The notes: a model not told the origin generated them from the letters alone. A stretch of 50,102 nucleotides of DNA from an uncultured Microbacterium sp. (GCA_913774845.1 CAJYJO010000018.1:1-50102), one strand, 5' to 3'; shown: positions 15,070-23,549, counted from the first letter of the stretch. Translations and numbers: made by a program.

Positions 15070-16002
15070 ATGGCGTCGCACGCCCCTACAGCCGTCCGCG
15101 TCCGCGCTCCCGGGAAGATCAACGTCTTCCTCGAGGTGGGCGACGTGCAGGACGACGGCTATCACGAACTCGCGACCGCGTTCCAGGCTGTCTCGCTCTA
15201 CGAGGAGCTGACGGCGACCCCTGCCGACGACATCACGCTCGAGGTCGCGGCCCGCGGTCCGGTCGACGTCGAGGGCGTGCCCACCGACGACCGCAATCTC
15301 GCCGTGCGCGCGGCACGTCTGCTGGCTCAGACCGCCGGCATCGACCGCGGTGCCCACCTGTCGATCCGCAAGGCGGTCCCGGTGGCCGGTGGCATGGGCG
15401 GCGGCTCGGCAGACGCGGCCGCGGCGCTCGTCGCCTGCGATGCCCTGTGGGGGCTGGGGATGCCGACGAGCGAGCTCGCGCGTCTGGCGGCGCGTCTCGG
15501 CGCGGACGTGCCCTTCGCCCTGCTCGGCGGGACCGCGGTCGGCACGGGCCGCGGCGACGAACTCAGCCCGGCCCTGGCGCGCGGGCGCTTCGACTGGGTG
15601 CTCGTGCCGAACGACGAGGGCATGTCGACGCCGGTCGTCTACGGCGAGCTCGACGCCCACCGCGAGCGGCACGCGGTCGACATCGGTCCGGCGCCACGGG
15701 TGCCCGCGGTCGACCCCGACGTGCTGCACGCCCTTCGTCAGGGTGACGCGCGAATGCTGGCCGCGACGCTGCGCAACGATCTGCAGGCGCCGGCGCTGCA
15801 CCTGCGCCCCGACCTGGCGCGGGTGCTCGAGCGCGGCGAGAGCTCGGGAGCCCTCGCGGGGCTGGTCTCGGGCTCGGGGCCCACGTTGGCGTTCCTCGCC
15901 GCCGACGAGTCCTCGGCCATCGATCTGCAGGTGACGTTGAGCGCCGCGGGCCTCGTGGCCCTGCACGTGCACGGGCCTGTCCCGGGCGCGCGGGTGGTCT
16001 GA
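15070..16002 (+). CDS. ispE: 4-diphosphocytidyl-2-C-methyl-D-erythritol kinase
   Basis: A 310-residue GHMP kinase that phosphorylates CDP-methylerythritol in the non-mevalonate isoprenoid pathway. Motifs: [13 protein letters not shown] near the N-terminus, the ATP-binding glycine-rich loop [38 protein letters not shown] and the C-terminal [17 protein letters not shown] 15070 follows GAGGAGCGAGG. The earlier in-frame start would lack an SD sequence. The neighbouring leaderless ORF ends 2 nt before. The gene belongs with ksgA in the conserved actinobacterial block. Confidence 0.95.
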   Translation: MASHAPTAVRVRAPGKINVFLEVGDVQDDGYHELATAFQAVSLYEELTATPADDITLEVAARGPVDVEGVPTDDRNLAVRAARLLAQTAGIDRGAHLSIRKAVPVAGGMGGGSADAAAALVACDALWGLGMPTSELARLAARLGADVPFALLGGTAVGTGRGDELSPALARGRFDWVLVPNDEGMSTPVVYGELDAHRERHAVDIGPAPRVPAVDPDVLHALRQGDARMLAATLRNDLQAPALHLRPDLARVLERGESSGALAGLVSGSGPTLAFLAADESSAIDLQVTLSAAGLVALHVHGPVPGARVV

Positions 16003-16022
16003 CCCCGACGGCGGGTCCCGGT

Positions 16023-16040
16023 CCCTTCGACGGGCTCGGG
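16023..16040 (-). repeat. Interspersed repeat CCCTTCGACGGGCTCGGG, intergenic copy 1
   Basis: This copy lies 20 bp after the ispE stop. It matches the element in tatD in reverse orientation and the copy 53 bp downstream. The 286-bp gap from ispE to the DUF427 gene (16003-16288) otherwise holds only a putative promoter. Confidence 0.6.
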
Positions 16041-16075
16041 GGCCCGGCGGCGTCCCGTCTCGATCCGTTCCCGGT

Positions 16076-16093
16076 CCCTTCGACGGGCTCAGG
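16076..16093 (-). repeat. Interspersed repeat CCCTTCGACGGGCTCAGG, intergenic copy 2
   Basis: This is a second copy in direct orientation to the one at 16023, and differs from it at a single base. Confidence 0.6.
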
Positions 16094-16220
16094 CACCTGG
16101 CGCGGGGGAGAGACAGCCGAGGACTGCACGACCGAACCCGTCGGAGCCGCCGGCCGGCGCGGCACCCTAGCCCAGGTCGACACACGGGGCAATCTTCGCA
16201 ATCGCCACCGGCGGCCTCGC

Positions 16221-16226
16221 TAGCCT
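16221..16226 (+). promoter_or_regulatory. Putative -10 box (TAGCCT) of the DUF427-transporter operon
   Basis: TAGCCT lies 62 bp upstream of the DUF427 start, in the only AT-containing patch of the gap. Confidence 0.35.
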
Positions 16227-16288
16227 CGACCGAGGTGGACCGCCACCGCTGGGTGCCGTGCCCGCGGGCGCCACGAAGGGGGAATCCC

Positions 16289-16591
16289 ATGAAGGCAGTG
16301 CTCGACGGCGTCGTGATCGCCGAAGCCGACCGCGACGACCTGGCCTCGATCGAGGGCAACTGGTACTTCCCGCCCCAGGCGGTGCGCGAGGGAGCGCTCT
16401 CCCAGAGCCCCACCCCGTACACCTGCCCTTGGAAGGGGGCCGCGCAGTACTGGAACATCTCCCTCGACGGCGCCGAGCTGACCGATGGCGCCTGGTCGTA
16501 CCCCGACCTGCGTCCGGGCGCGGTGGACCGCGTGGGCAAGGACTTCGCCGGCTACGTGGCCTTCGATCGCAAGGTCGTGGTCTCCGACTGA
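16289..16591 (+). CDS. DUF427 domain protein
   Basis: A 100-residue protein that is essentially one complete DUF427 domain: MKAVLDGVVIAEAD, then IEGNWYFPPQAVR, TPYTCPWKGAAQYWNI and the terminal FAGYVAFDRKVVVSD. The family is common in actinobacteria and its biochemical function is not established. AAGGGGGA lies before ATG 16289. It ends 13 bp before the ATPase gene of the osmoprotectant transporter and probably shares its transcript. Confidence 0.85.
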   Translation: MKAVLDGVVIAEADRDDLASIEGNWYFPPQAVREGALSQSPTPYTCPWKGAAQYWNISLDGAELTDGAWSYPDLRPGAVDRVGKDFAGYVAFDRKVVVSD

Positions 16592-16604
16592 GTCGGACCA
16601 GCGC

Positions 16605-17429
16605 ATGATCGAATTCTCGGACGTCTCGAAGGTCTTCCCCGATGGCACCCGCGCCGTCGACGACTTCCACCTCGTCATCCCGTCCCGGAAGACGACGGTG
16701 TTCGTCGGGTCCTCCGGCTGCGGCAAGACCACCCTGCTGCGCATGATCAACCGCATGGTCGAGCCCTCGTCCGGCACCATCACGATCGACGGAGACGACA
16801 TCGGCGGCAAGCCCGCCGTGCAGTTGCGCCGCAGCATCGGGTACGTGATGCAGAACTCCGGGCTGCTGCCGCACTTCACCGTCGCCGACAACATCGCGAC
16901 CGTGCCGGTGCTGCAGGGGCAGAACCGCAAGGCCGCGCGCAGCCGCGCGCTCGAGCTCATGAAGACGGTCGGTCTCGACGCCGCGATGGCTGATCGCTAT
17001 CCGAGCCAGCTCTCCGGCGGTCAGCAGCAGCGCGTCGGCGTCGCCCGCGGTCTCGCGGCCGACCCCAACATCCTCCTCATGGACGAACCGTTCGGCGCGG
17101 TCGACCCGATCGTCCGCGACGAGCTGCAGCAGGAGCTCATCCGTCTGCAGGACGAGATCGGCAAGACCATCGTGTTCGTCACGCACGACATCGACGAGGC
17201 CTTCCTCCTGGGCGACCAGGTCGTCATCCTCGAGAAGGGCGCGAAGATCGCCCAGGTCGGCACCCCGAGTGAGATCGTCGAGAACCCGTCGTCCGACTTC
17301 GTCGCCAGCTTCATCGGGGCGGTCAAGGGCAAGCGGGCCCTGCACCTCAAGCAGACGGCCACCGGCACGGTCGTCGTGGATGCCGAGGGTCGCACGCAGG
17401 GCGCCCTGGTGGAGGACTCCCGCCCGTGA
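16605..17429 (+). CDS. Osmoprotectant/quaternary amine ABC transporter ATP-binding protein (OpuCA/ProV-like)
   Basis: A 274-residue ABC ATPase with Walker A (GSSGCGKTT, about residue 36), Q-loop (YVMQNSGLLPHFTV), signature (LSGGQQQRVGVARGLA), Walker B (ILLMDEPFGAVDP) and H-loop (VTHDIDEAF). The sequence QNSGLLPHFTV and the EAFLLGDQVVILEKG region are typical of glycine betaine/carnitine/choline importers. It has a short C-terminal extension but no paired CBS domains, unlike classical OpuCA/ProV. The stop overlaps the next gene's GTG by 4 bp. With the two permeases and a lipoprotein it forms a complete importer. Confidence 0.92.
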   Translation: MIEFSDVSKVFPDGTRAVDDFHLVIPSRKTTVFVGSSGCGKTTLLRMINRMVEPSSGTITIDGDDIGGKPAVQLRRSIGYVMQNSGLLPHFTVADNIATVPVLQGQNRKAARSRALELMKTVGLDAAMADRYPSQLSGGQQQRVGVARGLAADPNILLMDEPFGAVDPIVRDELQQELIRLQDEIGKTIVFVTHDIDEAFLLGDQVVILEKGAKIAQVGTPSEIVENPSSDFVASFIGAVKGKRALHLKQTATGTVVVDAEGRTQGALVEDSRP

Positions 17430-18106
17430 CCTGGGTCGTCAACAATCTCGACCTCATCGGCGAGCTGACGCTGGTGCACCTGCGCCAGAGTCTCATCGCG
17501 CTGATCGCGGGCTTCGTGCTGAGCGTTCCGCTGGGCTGGGTCGCGTGGCGCTACCGTCTCGTGCGCAGCGGCGTCATCACGATCACGGGCCTGCTCTACA
17601 CGATCCCCTCGCTCGCCCTGCTGATCCTCGTGCCCGTCGTGACGGGCTGGTACAGCATCGTCAGCGAGACGAACCTCATCGTCGCCCTGGCCATCTACGC
17701 GGTCGCCATCCTGGTCCGTGCGGTCGCCGACGGCCTCGATTCGGTGGATGCCGGCGTGCGCCAGGCCTCCACGGCCATGGGCTACGGCTCGTTCCGCCGG
17801 TTCTGGGCGGTGGAGTTCCCGCTCGCCGGTCCCGTCGTCCTCGCGGGTCTGCGCGTGGCCTCGGCGAGCACGATCGCGCTGGCCACGGTCGGCATCCTGG
17901 TCGGCATCCAGAACATCGGCTACCTGTTCACGAACGGTCTGCAGCGGCGCATCATCCCCGAGGTCTTCGCGGGCGTCGTCGCGATCGTCGTGCTCGCCCT
18001 GCTGATCGATCTGCTCCTGGTCGTCGCGGGTCGGCTGCTCATGCCGTGGACGCGGGCGACCAAGACGGTCTCCCGCCGCAACGACCGGACGGCGGTGACG
18101 GTATGA
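17426..18106 (+). CDS. Osmoprotectant ABC transporter permease 1 (OpuCB-like)
   Basis: A 226-residue inner-membrane permease with about six helices and the binding-protein-dependent transport EAA loop (DSVDAGVRQASTAMGYGSFRRFWAVEFPLAGPVVLAGLRV). It begins with GTG in the 4-bp overlap with the ATPase gene and ends in an ATGA overlap with the second permease. OpuC-type importers use two such non-identical permeases. Confidence 0.9.
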   Translation: MTWVVNNLDLIGELTLVHLRQSLIALIAGFVLSVPLGWVAWRYRLVRSGVITITGLLYTIPSLALLILVPVVTGWYSIVSETNLIVALAIYAVAILVRAVADGLDSVDAGVRQASTAMGYGSFRRFWAVEFPLAGPVVLAGLRVASASTIALATVGILVGIQNIGYLFTNGLQRRIIPEVFAGVVAIVVLALLIDLLLVVAGRLLMPWTRATKTVSRRNDRTAVTV

Positions 18107-18864
18107 ACCTCCTCGGCGACGCCATCGGCTGGATCTTCTCCGGCGACCCCGGTCGCGGCTTCGACCCCATTCCGCTCGCGATCGGCGTGCAGCTGCTGTA
18201 CACGCTCGTGGCGATCCTCATCGCGGGTGCGATCGCGATCCCCCTCGGGTGGTACATCGGTCACACCGGCAAGGGGCGAGAGATCGCCGTCGCCGCGTCG
18301 GGTGCCGCGCGCGCGATCCCCTCGTTCGGCCTGCTGATCCTGCTGACGCTGCTGCTGGGCGTGCTGCACAAGCCCGAGGCGGCGATCATCTCGTTCGTGG
18401 TCCTCGCGATCCCCTCGCTCCTCGCGGGTGCCTACACCGGCTTCGAGGCCATCGACCGCCGGGTCATCGACGCGGGCCGCTCGATGGGCATGACCGAGAC
18501 GCAGATCCTGTGGCGCATCGAGGTGCCGCTCGGGCTCCCGCTGCTGGTCGGCGGCATCCGTGCGGCCACGCTGCAGGTGCTCGCCACCGTCACCATCGCC
18601 GCCTACATCGGGCTCGGCGGACTGGGGCAGTACATCATCGCCGCGATCCCGCTGCGCCGCTTCGACATCCTCATCGGCGGCGCCATCCTCGTCGCCGTGC
18701 TCGCGCTCGTCATCGACGGTCTGTTCGCGCTCCTCCAGCACCTCGTCGTCCCGCGCGGCATCCGCGCCGCCGGCGCCGCGCAGCCGCAGCGGCGATCCGC
18801 CCGGCAGAGGCGCGCCGAGGCCGTCGCCGTGGGGGCTCCTGCCGCACCCCCGGCGACCCCCTGA
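18103..18864 (+). CDS. Osmoprotectant ABC transporter permease 2 (OpuCD-like)
   Basis: A 253-residue paralogue of the preceding permease, with EAA loop YTGFEAIDRRVIDAGRSMGMTETQILWRIEVPLGLPLLVGG and final transmembrane segments FDILIGGAILVAVLALVIDGLFALLQ. ATG 18103 overlaps the upstream stop codon. The Ala/Arg/Pro-rich C-terminal tail (about 35 residues) is cytoplasmic and probably disordered. Confidence 0.9.
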   Translation: MNLLGDAIGWIFSGDPGRGFDPIPLAIGVQLLYTLVAILIAGAIAIPLGWYIGHTGKGREIAVAASGAARAIPSFGLLILLTLLLGVLHKPEAAIISFVVLAIPSLLAGAYTGFEAIDRRVIDAGRSMGMTETQILWRIEVPLGLPLLVGGIRAATLQVLATVTIAAYIGLGGLGQYIIAAIPLRRFDILIGGAILVAVLALVIDGLFALLQHLVVPRGIRAAGAAQPQRRSARQRRAEAVAVGAPAAPPATP

Positions 18865-18901
18865 CCCACCCGAATCCCGATCACCAGAAAAGAGAGCACC
18901 C

Positions 18902-19819
18902 ATGTTCACAGCACGAACCCGGAAGGGCCTCGGTCTCTTCGCCGGCCTCGCGGCCGCCTCGCTCGCCCTCGCCGGTTGCAGCGGCGGATCCAGCGACCCG
19001 CTCAGCAACGACGGTGGCGACGGCGGCGACTCGTCGTCGACGATCGTCGTCGGCTCGCAGGCGTACTACTCCAACGAGATCATCGCCGAGATCTACGCGC
19101 AGGCCCTCGAGAGTGCCGGCATGACCGTCACCCGCCAGTTCCAGATCGGTCAGCGCGACGCCTACATCCCGCTGCTCGAGGACGGCTCGGTCTCGGTCTT
19201 CCCCGAGTACACCGGCAACCTCCTGCAGTTCTTCGACGCCGAGACCACCGCGCGCACCGCCGACGAGGTCTACGCGGCCCTGCCGGCCGCCCTCCCCGAG
19301 GGTCTCGAGGTGCTCGACCAGTCGTCGGCGACCGACCAGGACTCCTACACGGTCACCTCGGCGTTCGCGCAGGCCAACGGCCTGACCAGCATCGCCGACC
19401 TCGCCAAGGTCACCTCGGGCGTCACCCTCGGTGGCAACGCCGAGCTCGCCGAGCGCCCGTACGGTCCCGCGGGTCTGCAGTCGACCTACGGTGTGAACGT
19501 GCAGTTCTCGCCCACGGGTGAGACCACGGTCGACGACCTGGTTGCCGGCACCATCCAGGTGGCCAACGTCTACACCGCCGACCCGCGCATCCAGACCGAC
19601 GACCTCGTCACGCTGACCGACCCGAAGGGCCTGTTCCTCGCCTCGAACGTCGTGCCGGTGGTCAACTCCGGAGTCGCCTCGCAGGTGTCGGACGTGCTCA
19701 ACAAGGTCAGCGCGGCGCTCACGCCCGAGGGCCTGGTCGAGCTGAACGTGAAGTCGACGGTCGACCAGGAGTCGGCGGAGAACATCGCCAAGGAGTGGCT
19801 CGCCGCCAACGGCTTCTGA
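18902..19819 (+). CDS. Osmoprotectant ABC transporter substrate-binding lipoprotein (OpuCC/ProX-like)
   Basis: A 305-residue lipoprotein with lipobox LALAGC (Cys at about residue 22), a Gly/Ser/Asp-rich linker and then an OpuAC-type periplasmic-binding fold: IVVGSQAYYSNEIIAEIYAQALESAGMTV, IPLLEDGSVSVFPEYTGNLLQFF and ANVYTADPRIQTDDLVTLTDP. The PEYTGNLLQFF segment is characteristic of glycine betaine/choline/carnitine binders; the aromatic-cage ligand cannot be told apart by eye. AAAAGAGAG precedes ATG 18902. It is the last gene of the operon and is followed by a terminator. Confidence 0.92.
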   Translation: MFTARTRKGLGLFAGLAAASLALAGCSGGSSDPLSNDGGDGGDSSSTIVVGSQAYYSNEIIAEIYAQALESAGMTVTRQFQIGQRDAYIPLLEDGSVSVFPEYTGNLLQFFDAETTARTADEVYAALPAALPEGLEVLDQSSATDQDSYTVTSAFAQANGLTSIADLAKVTSGVTLGGNAELAERPYGPAGLQSTYGVNVQFSPTGETTVDDLVAGTIQVANVYTADPRIQTDDLVTLTDPKGLFLASNVVPVVNSGVASQVSDVLNKVSAALTPEGLVELNVKSTVDQESAENIAKEWLAANGF

Positions 19820-19833
19820 GCCCACCCCTTCTC

Positions 19834-19865
19834 GCGGGGCCGTCCGGATGTCCGGGCGGCCCCGC
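19834..19865 (+). terminator. GC-rich hairpin terminator of the osmoprotectant operon
   Basis: GGGGCCG.CCGGA pairs with TCCGG.CGGCCCC around a 2-nt loop. It begins 15 nt after the stop codon. Most of it is repeated in the tandem copy that follows. Confidence 0.7.
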
Positions 19866-19927
19866 CGTGTGTCGTGGGGGATGCCGTCCGGATGTCCGGG
19901 CGGCCCCGCCGTGTGTCGTGGGGGATG
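19840..19927 (+). repeat. Perfect 44-bp tandem duplication of the terminator region
   Basis: Positions 19840-19883 and 19884-19927 are identical. Each unit contains the CCGTCCGGATGTCCGGGCGG hairpin core. The second copy has a shorter stem because the flanking GGGG is missing. Confidence 0.9.
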
Positions 19928-19965
19928 TGGCTCTCGTGCGCGCTCGACGAGCCCGGGGCACCGCG

Positions 19966-19971
19966 TAGCCT
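19966..19971 (+). promoter_or_regulatory. Putative -10 box (TAGCCT) of the ABC-F gene
   Basis: TAGCCT ends 9 nt before the ATG at 19981, so the transcript would have a leader of only a few bases at most. No SD sequence is present. Confidence 0.45.
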
Positions 19972-19980
19972 GGAACGGAT

Positions 19981-21774
19981 ATGGCACATCTGCTCGGGGG
20001 CGAAGCCCTGCACCTGGAATACCCGACCAAGGTCGTCTTCGACTCCGTCTCGCTCGGCGTGAACGAGGGCGACCGGATCGGCATCGTCGGCCGCAACGGC
20101 GACGGCAAGTCGAGCCTGCTCGGCATGCTCGCCGGCATCCGCGAGCCCGACAGCGGTCGCGTGACCGTGCGCGGGGGAGTGACGGTCGGCGTCCTCGACC
20201 AGCAGGACACCCTCGACGACGACGACACGATCGGCCATGCCGTGGTCGGCGACCGCGCCGAGCACGAGTGGGCGGGCGACGCCCGCACCCGCGACGTCAT
20301 CGCGGGCCTGCTCGGCGACCTGCCCTGGGACGCCCGCCTCGGCGACCTCTCGGGCGGTCAGCGCCGTCGCGTCGCCCTCGCGAAGCTGCTCTCGGGCGAC
20401 TGGGACGTGTTGTTCCTCGACGAGCCCACGAACCACCTCGACGTCGAAGCCATCACCTGGCTCGCGGGTCATCTGAAGAGGCGTTGGGCGCCCAGCGCGG
20501 GCGGCCTCCTGGTCGTCACGCACGACCGGTGGTTCCTCGACGAGATCTGCACCATGACCTGGGAGGTGCACGACCGGATCGTCGAGCCGTTCGAGGGCGG
20601 GTACGCCGCGTACATCCTGCAGCGTGTCGAACGCGACCGTCAGGCGGCATCCATCGAGCAGCGCCGGCAGAACCTCGCCCGCAAAGAGCTCGCGTGGTTG
20701 CGCCGTGGGGCGCCGGCGCGCACCTCGAAGCCGAAGTTCCGCATCGATGCGGCGAACGAGCTGATCGCCGATGTGCCCGAGATCCGCGACAAGGTCGCGC
20801 TGCAGTCCCTGGCGGTGTCGCGTCTGGGCAAAGACGTGGTCGACCTCCTCGACGCGGGGGTGGTCTACGGCGACCACACGGTCCTGAAGGACGTGGAATG
20901 GCGCATCGCGCCCGGCGAGCGCACCGGCATCCTGGGCGTCAACGGCGCCGGCAAGTCGACTCTGCTGAGTCTGGTGACCGGCTCTCTCGAGCCCACGAGC
21001 GGGCGGGTGAAGCGCGGCAAGACGGTCAAGGTCGCCACCCTCACCCAGCGCCTCGACGAACTGGAACAGCACCTCAACGACCCCGTGCGCGTGGTCATCT
21101 CCGGGTTGCGCACGACCTACTCCTTCGGCGCCGGCTCGAAGGCCCAGGAGCTCACCCCGGGTCAGCTGCTGGAGCGCCTCGGCTTCTCGAGCGCCCAGCT
21201 CTCGACGCCCGTGAAAGACCTTTCCGGTGGGCAGAAGCGCCGCCTGCAGCTGCTGCTGGTGCTGCTCGATCAGCCGAACGTGCTGATCCTCGACGAGCCG
21301 ACCAACGACCTCGACACCGACATGCTCGCCGCGATGGAAGACCTGCTCGACTCGTGGTCGGGCACGCTCATCGTCGTGTCGCACGACCGCTACTTCCTCG
21401 AGCGCGTCACCGACCAGCAGTACGCGATCCTCGATGCGCGGCTCCGCCACCTCCCCGGGGGTGTCGACGAGTACCTGCGGCTGCGGTCGATCCAGGATGC
21501 CGAGCCCTCGCGGCCCGCGCCGACGGGAGGCGCTGCGCCGGCCCCGGGTCTGCAGGGTGCCGAGCTGCGTGCCGCGCAGAAGGAGGCCTCCGCCATTGAG
21601 CGGCGCATCGAGAAGCTGCAGCAGCAGATCGACAAGGCCAAGGCCGCTCTCGCCGACCACGATCAGGCGGACTACGTCGGTCTCGGCAAAGAGATGCAGC
21701 GCATCTCGGCCCTGGAGGCGGAGCGCGACGACCTCGAGGTGCAGTGGTTCGAGCTCACGGAGGCGATCGGCTGA
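19981..21774 (+). CDS. ABC-F family ribosome-associated ATPase (Uup/EttA-like)
   Basis: A 597-residue soluble protein with two ABC cassettes and no membrane domain. Cassette 1: GRNGDGKSS, LSGGQRRRVALAKLL, LFLDEPTNHLD, VTHDRWFLD. An arginine/lysine-rich interdomain linker follows (RQAASIEQRRQNLARKELAWLRRGAPARTSKPKFRID). Cassette 2: GVNGAGKST, LSGGQKRRLQLLLVLL, LILDEPTNDLD, VSHDRYFLERV. The C-terminus is a coiled coil (ASAIERRIEKLQQQIDKAKAAL...LEAERDDLEVQWFEL), as in Uup. ABC-F proteins act on the ribosomal E site to relieve stalling or confer antibiotic protection. The housekeeping position near ispE/glmU in actinobacteria argues for a translation role rather than resistance. Confidence 0.93.
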   Translation: MAHLLGGEALHLEYPTKVVFDSVSLGVNEGDRIGIVGRNGDGKSSLLGMLAGIREPDSGRVTVRGGVTVGVLDQQDTLDDDDTIGHAVVGDRAEHEWAGDARTRDVIAGLLGDLPWDARLGDLSGGQRRRVALAKLLSGDWDVLFLDEPTNHLDVEAITWLAGHLKRRWAPSAGGLLVVTHDRWFLDEICTMTWEVHDRIVEPFEGGYAAYILQRVERDRQAASIEQRRQNLARKELAWLRRGAPARTSKPKFRIDAANELIADVPEIRDKVALQSLAVSRLGKDVVDLLDAGVVYGDHTVLKDVEWRIAPGERTGILGVNGAGKSTLLSLVTGSLEPTSGRVKRGKTVKVATLTQRLDELEQHLNDPVRVVISGLRTTYSFGAGSKAQELTPGQLLERLGFSSAQLSTPVKDLSGGQKRRLQLLLVLLDQPNVLILDEPTNDLDTDMLAAMEDLLDSWSGTLIVVSHDRYFLERVTDQQYAILDARLRHLPGGVDEYLRLRSIQDAEPSRPAPTGGAAPAPGLQGAELRAAQKEASAIERRIEKLQQQIDKAKAALADHDQADYVGLGKEMQRISALEAERDDLEVQWFELTEAIG

Positions 21775-21792
21775 GCCGGGGCCGGCCGAGCC

Positions 21793-21872
21793 GGTGAGCG
21801 GAGGGGAATCGGGGAGCGGAGGACGTTCGGGGCCGTGACCGTCCTCCGCCGACCGAATCTCCTCTGCTCACC
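21793..21872. terminator. 80-nt two-segment hairpin between convergent genes
   Basis: GGTGAGCGGAGGGGAATCGG (21793-21812) pairs imperfectly with 21853-21872, and CGGAGGACG pairs perfectly with CGTCCTCCG. It lies between the ends of the ABC-F and PHP genes and so can serve both. Confidence 0.65.
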
Positions 21873-21884
21873 GCGCCGCGGCGC

Positions 21885-23549
21885 TCAGCCCACCGATACG
21901 AAGATCGGATTGGTGTAGAGCCAGGTGTCGAGCCACGGATTGCCCTGGCTCGGCGCGTGCGGCTGCGGGGCGCGCGGGTCGACCTCGGCGCCGCGCGGAC
22001 CGGTGCCGTTCACGCGGCCGTCGGAGCCGCGCACGCGAACGTAGCCGTCGACGTCGACCGTGCCCACCGGGATCACGATCTGGAACGGTGAGCCGCTGCG
22101 GTCGCTCACGTCGCGCAGTTCGACCACGCGGGTCTTGGGCGCGACCATCGTGTCGCGGTCGCCGACGGGGCCCGTGATCTCGCCGCGGATGACGTCGAGG
22201 TGCGCGAGACGCGGCAGGATGCCGGCGGAGTTGCGCTGCGTGGTCGGCTCGACGTCGATCACGAGTTCCACCTTCGTCCCGCGCGGCACGCGGAGCGTGC
22301 CGCCGAGGGTGGCGGTGGTGGCGGTGTCGTCGGCGGCGCGGAGCGTCACCGACAGGCCGGAGACGAGGTGGCCGTGGTCGACCCACATCCGCCCCGCGCG
22401 CACCGCGTCGAGGACGGCGGTGTGCGTGCGTGCGGTGGCGCCCACGTGGGTGCGGCTGAACTCTCCCGGCCACAGATCGCTCCCGCCCTGCGGCGTCGCC
22501 GTCGACACGGGGTCGGGGCGGCGGCCCGCGCGGTTGAAGTTGGCCAGCGTCGCGCCGCTGTCCCACCCCGTGCCGGTGGGGAAGTCGCCGACCCGGGTGT
22601 TGTCGAAGTTCTTCAGGTGCAGGTCGCTGTTCGTCGTGATCCACCAGCGGCGGCCCTCGCTCAGCAGCGCGTCCCACATGCCGCCGACGACGGCGGTCAT
22701 CCAGTCGAAGCCGCCGTGCGCGCGGTATGCCTCGGCGGGGAAGCCGGGGAAGGAGTAGTCGCTGCGCGAGTTTTCGTACTCGCCGCGCTGCGAGCGGTCG
22801 GTGGTGTTGGCGGCGAGGCCCGAGGCCTGCGCGCCCGGGGCCCCCTCGAAGCCGAGGAACACGTCGGGATCGGCATCCTGCCACGTCCGCAGCTCGCCGG
22901 GGGAGTCGATGCCCAGTCGGCTCGGATGGTTCGCGAGCACCAGCACGTCGTCGACCACGCCGCTCTTGCGCTGCTGACCGAGCCACCGGATGCCGTCGAC
23001 CGCATGCTGCAGCCAGTCGGCGGCGTCGCTCGTGCCGGGGCGGGGCTTCTCCCACTTGTTGAGCTTGCCGTCGTAGTCGAGCTCGAAGCGTCGCAGCACC
23101 TGCGTGACGCGAGGACCGGGTGCCACGAGCACCGTTCCGTGCTCCGCGGCGGGGATGTACCACTCGAGGCCCTGGAACACGAGCAGGTCGGGCCGCGCGG
23201 TGCGCGCCGCCTCGATCTCGCGCGCCGCGTTGAAGACGCCGCCGACGTTCGCGTGCCCGAGGTTGCTGTGCTCGGTGAAGGCGATGGCATCCACTCCGAA
23301 GCGCTGAGCCTGATCGAGGATCGTCGTCATCGCGTACTTCGCGTCGTGCGAGTAGACCGAGTGCACGTGGTGGTCGAACACGAGCCAGCTGAGCTTCGAG
23401 GGGTCGGCCGGCGTCGTCGCGGCGGCCGCCTGGGCGCTCGCGACCGCGGCGGGGCCGAACGACGACGCGGCCGAGGCGGTGGTGACGGCGGCCGCGGCGG
23501 CGGCCAGGAAGGTGCGGCGCGAGAGGCCGGAGTGCGTGGGAGAGGACAT
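21885..23549 (-). CDS. Tat-exported PHP-domain metallophosphoesterase
   Basis: A 554-residue protein starting MSSPTHSGLSRRTFLAAAAA, a twin-arginine signal with an AxA-type cleavage region near residue 40. The PHP domain begins LVFDHHVHSVYSHDAKY, followed by IAFTEHSNLGH, LLVFQGLEWYIPA, LVLANHPSRLG and NSDLHLKNF, which supply the His/Asp metal ligands. The C-terminal 170 residues are beta-rich (VSGLSVTLRAADDTATT...). It is a probable extracellular phosphodiesterase or phosphatase; the substrate is unknown. It stands alone and is convergent with the ABC-F gene. Confidence 0.85.
   Translation of the reverse strand: MSSPTHSGLSRRTFLAAAAAAVTTASAASSFGPAAVASAQAAAATTPADPSKLSWLVFDHHVHSVYSHDAKYAMTTILDQAQRFGVDAIAFTEHSNLGHANVGGVFNAAREIEAARTARPDLLVFQGLEWYIPAAEHGTVLVAPGPRVTQVLRRFELDYDGKLNKWEKPRPGTSDAADWLQHAVDGIRWLGQQRKSGVVDDVLVLANHPSRLGIDSPGELRTWQDADPDVFLGFEGAPGAQASGLAANTTDRSQRGEYENSRSDYSFPGFPAEAYRAHGGFDWMTAVVGGMWDALLSEGRRWWITTNSDLHLKNFDNTRVGDFPTGTGWDSGATLANFNRAGRRPDPVSTATPQGGSDLWPGEFSRTHVGATARTHTAVLDAVRAGRMWVDHGHLVSGLSVTLRAADDTATTATLGGTLRVPRGTKVELVIDVEPTTQRNSAGILPRLAHLDVIRGEITGPVGDRDTMVAPKTRVVELRDVSDRSGSPFQIVIPVGTVDVDGYVRVRGSDGRVNGTGPRGAEVDPRAPQPHAPSQGNPWLDTWLYTNPIFVSVG

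Noticed and set aside
16003-16288. A coding gene in the ispE-DUF427 gap
   Set aside because: The open frames here are Arg/Pro-rich translations of the interspersed repeats, with no SD sequence or codon signature.
16605-19819. Phosphate, amino-acid or metal ABC importer
   Set aside because: The two-permease layout and the PEYTGNLLQFF motif of the binding protein indicate the OpuC/quaternary amine family.
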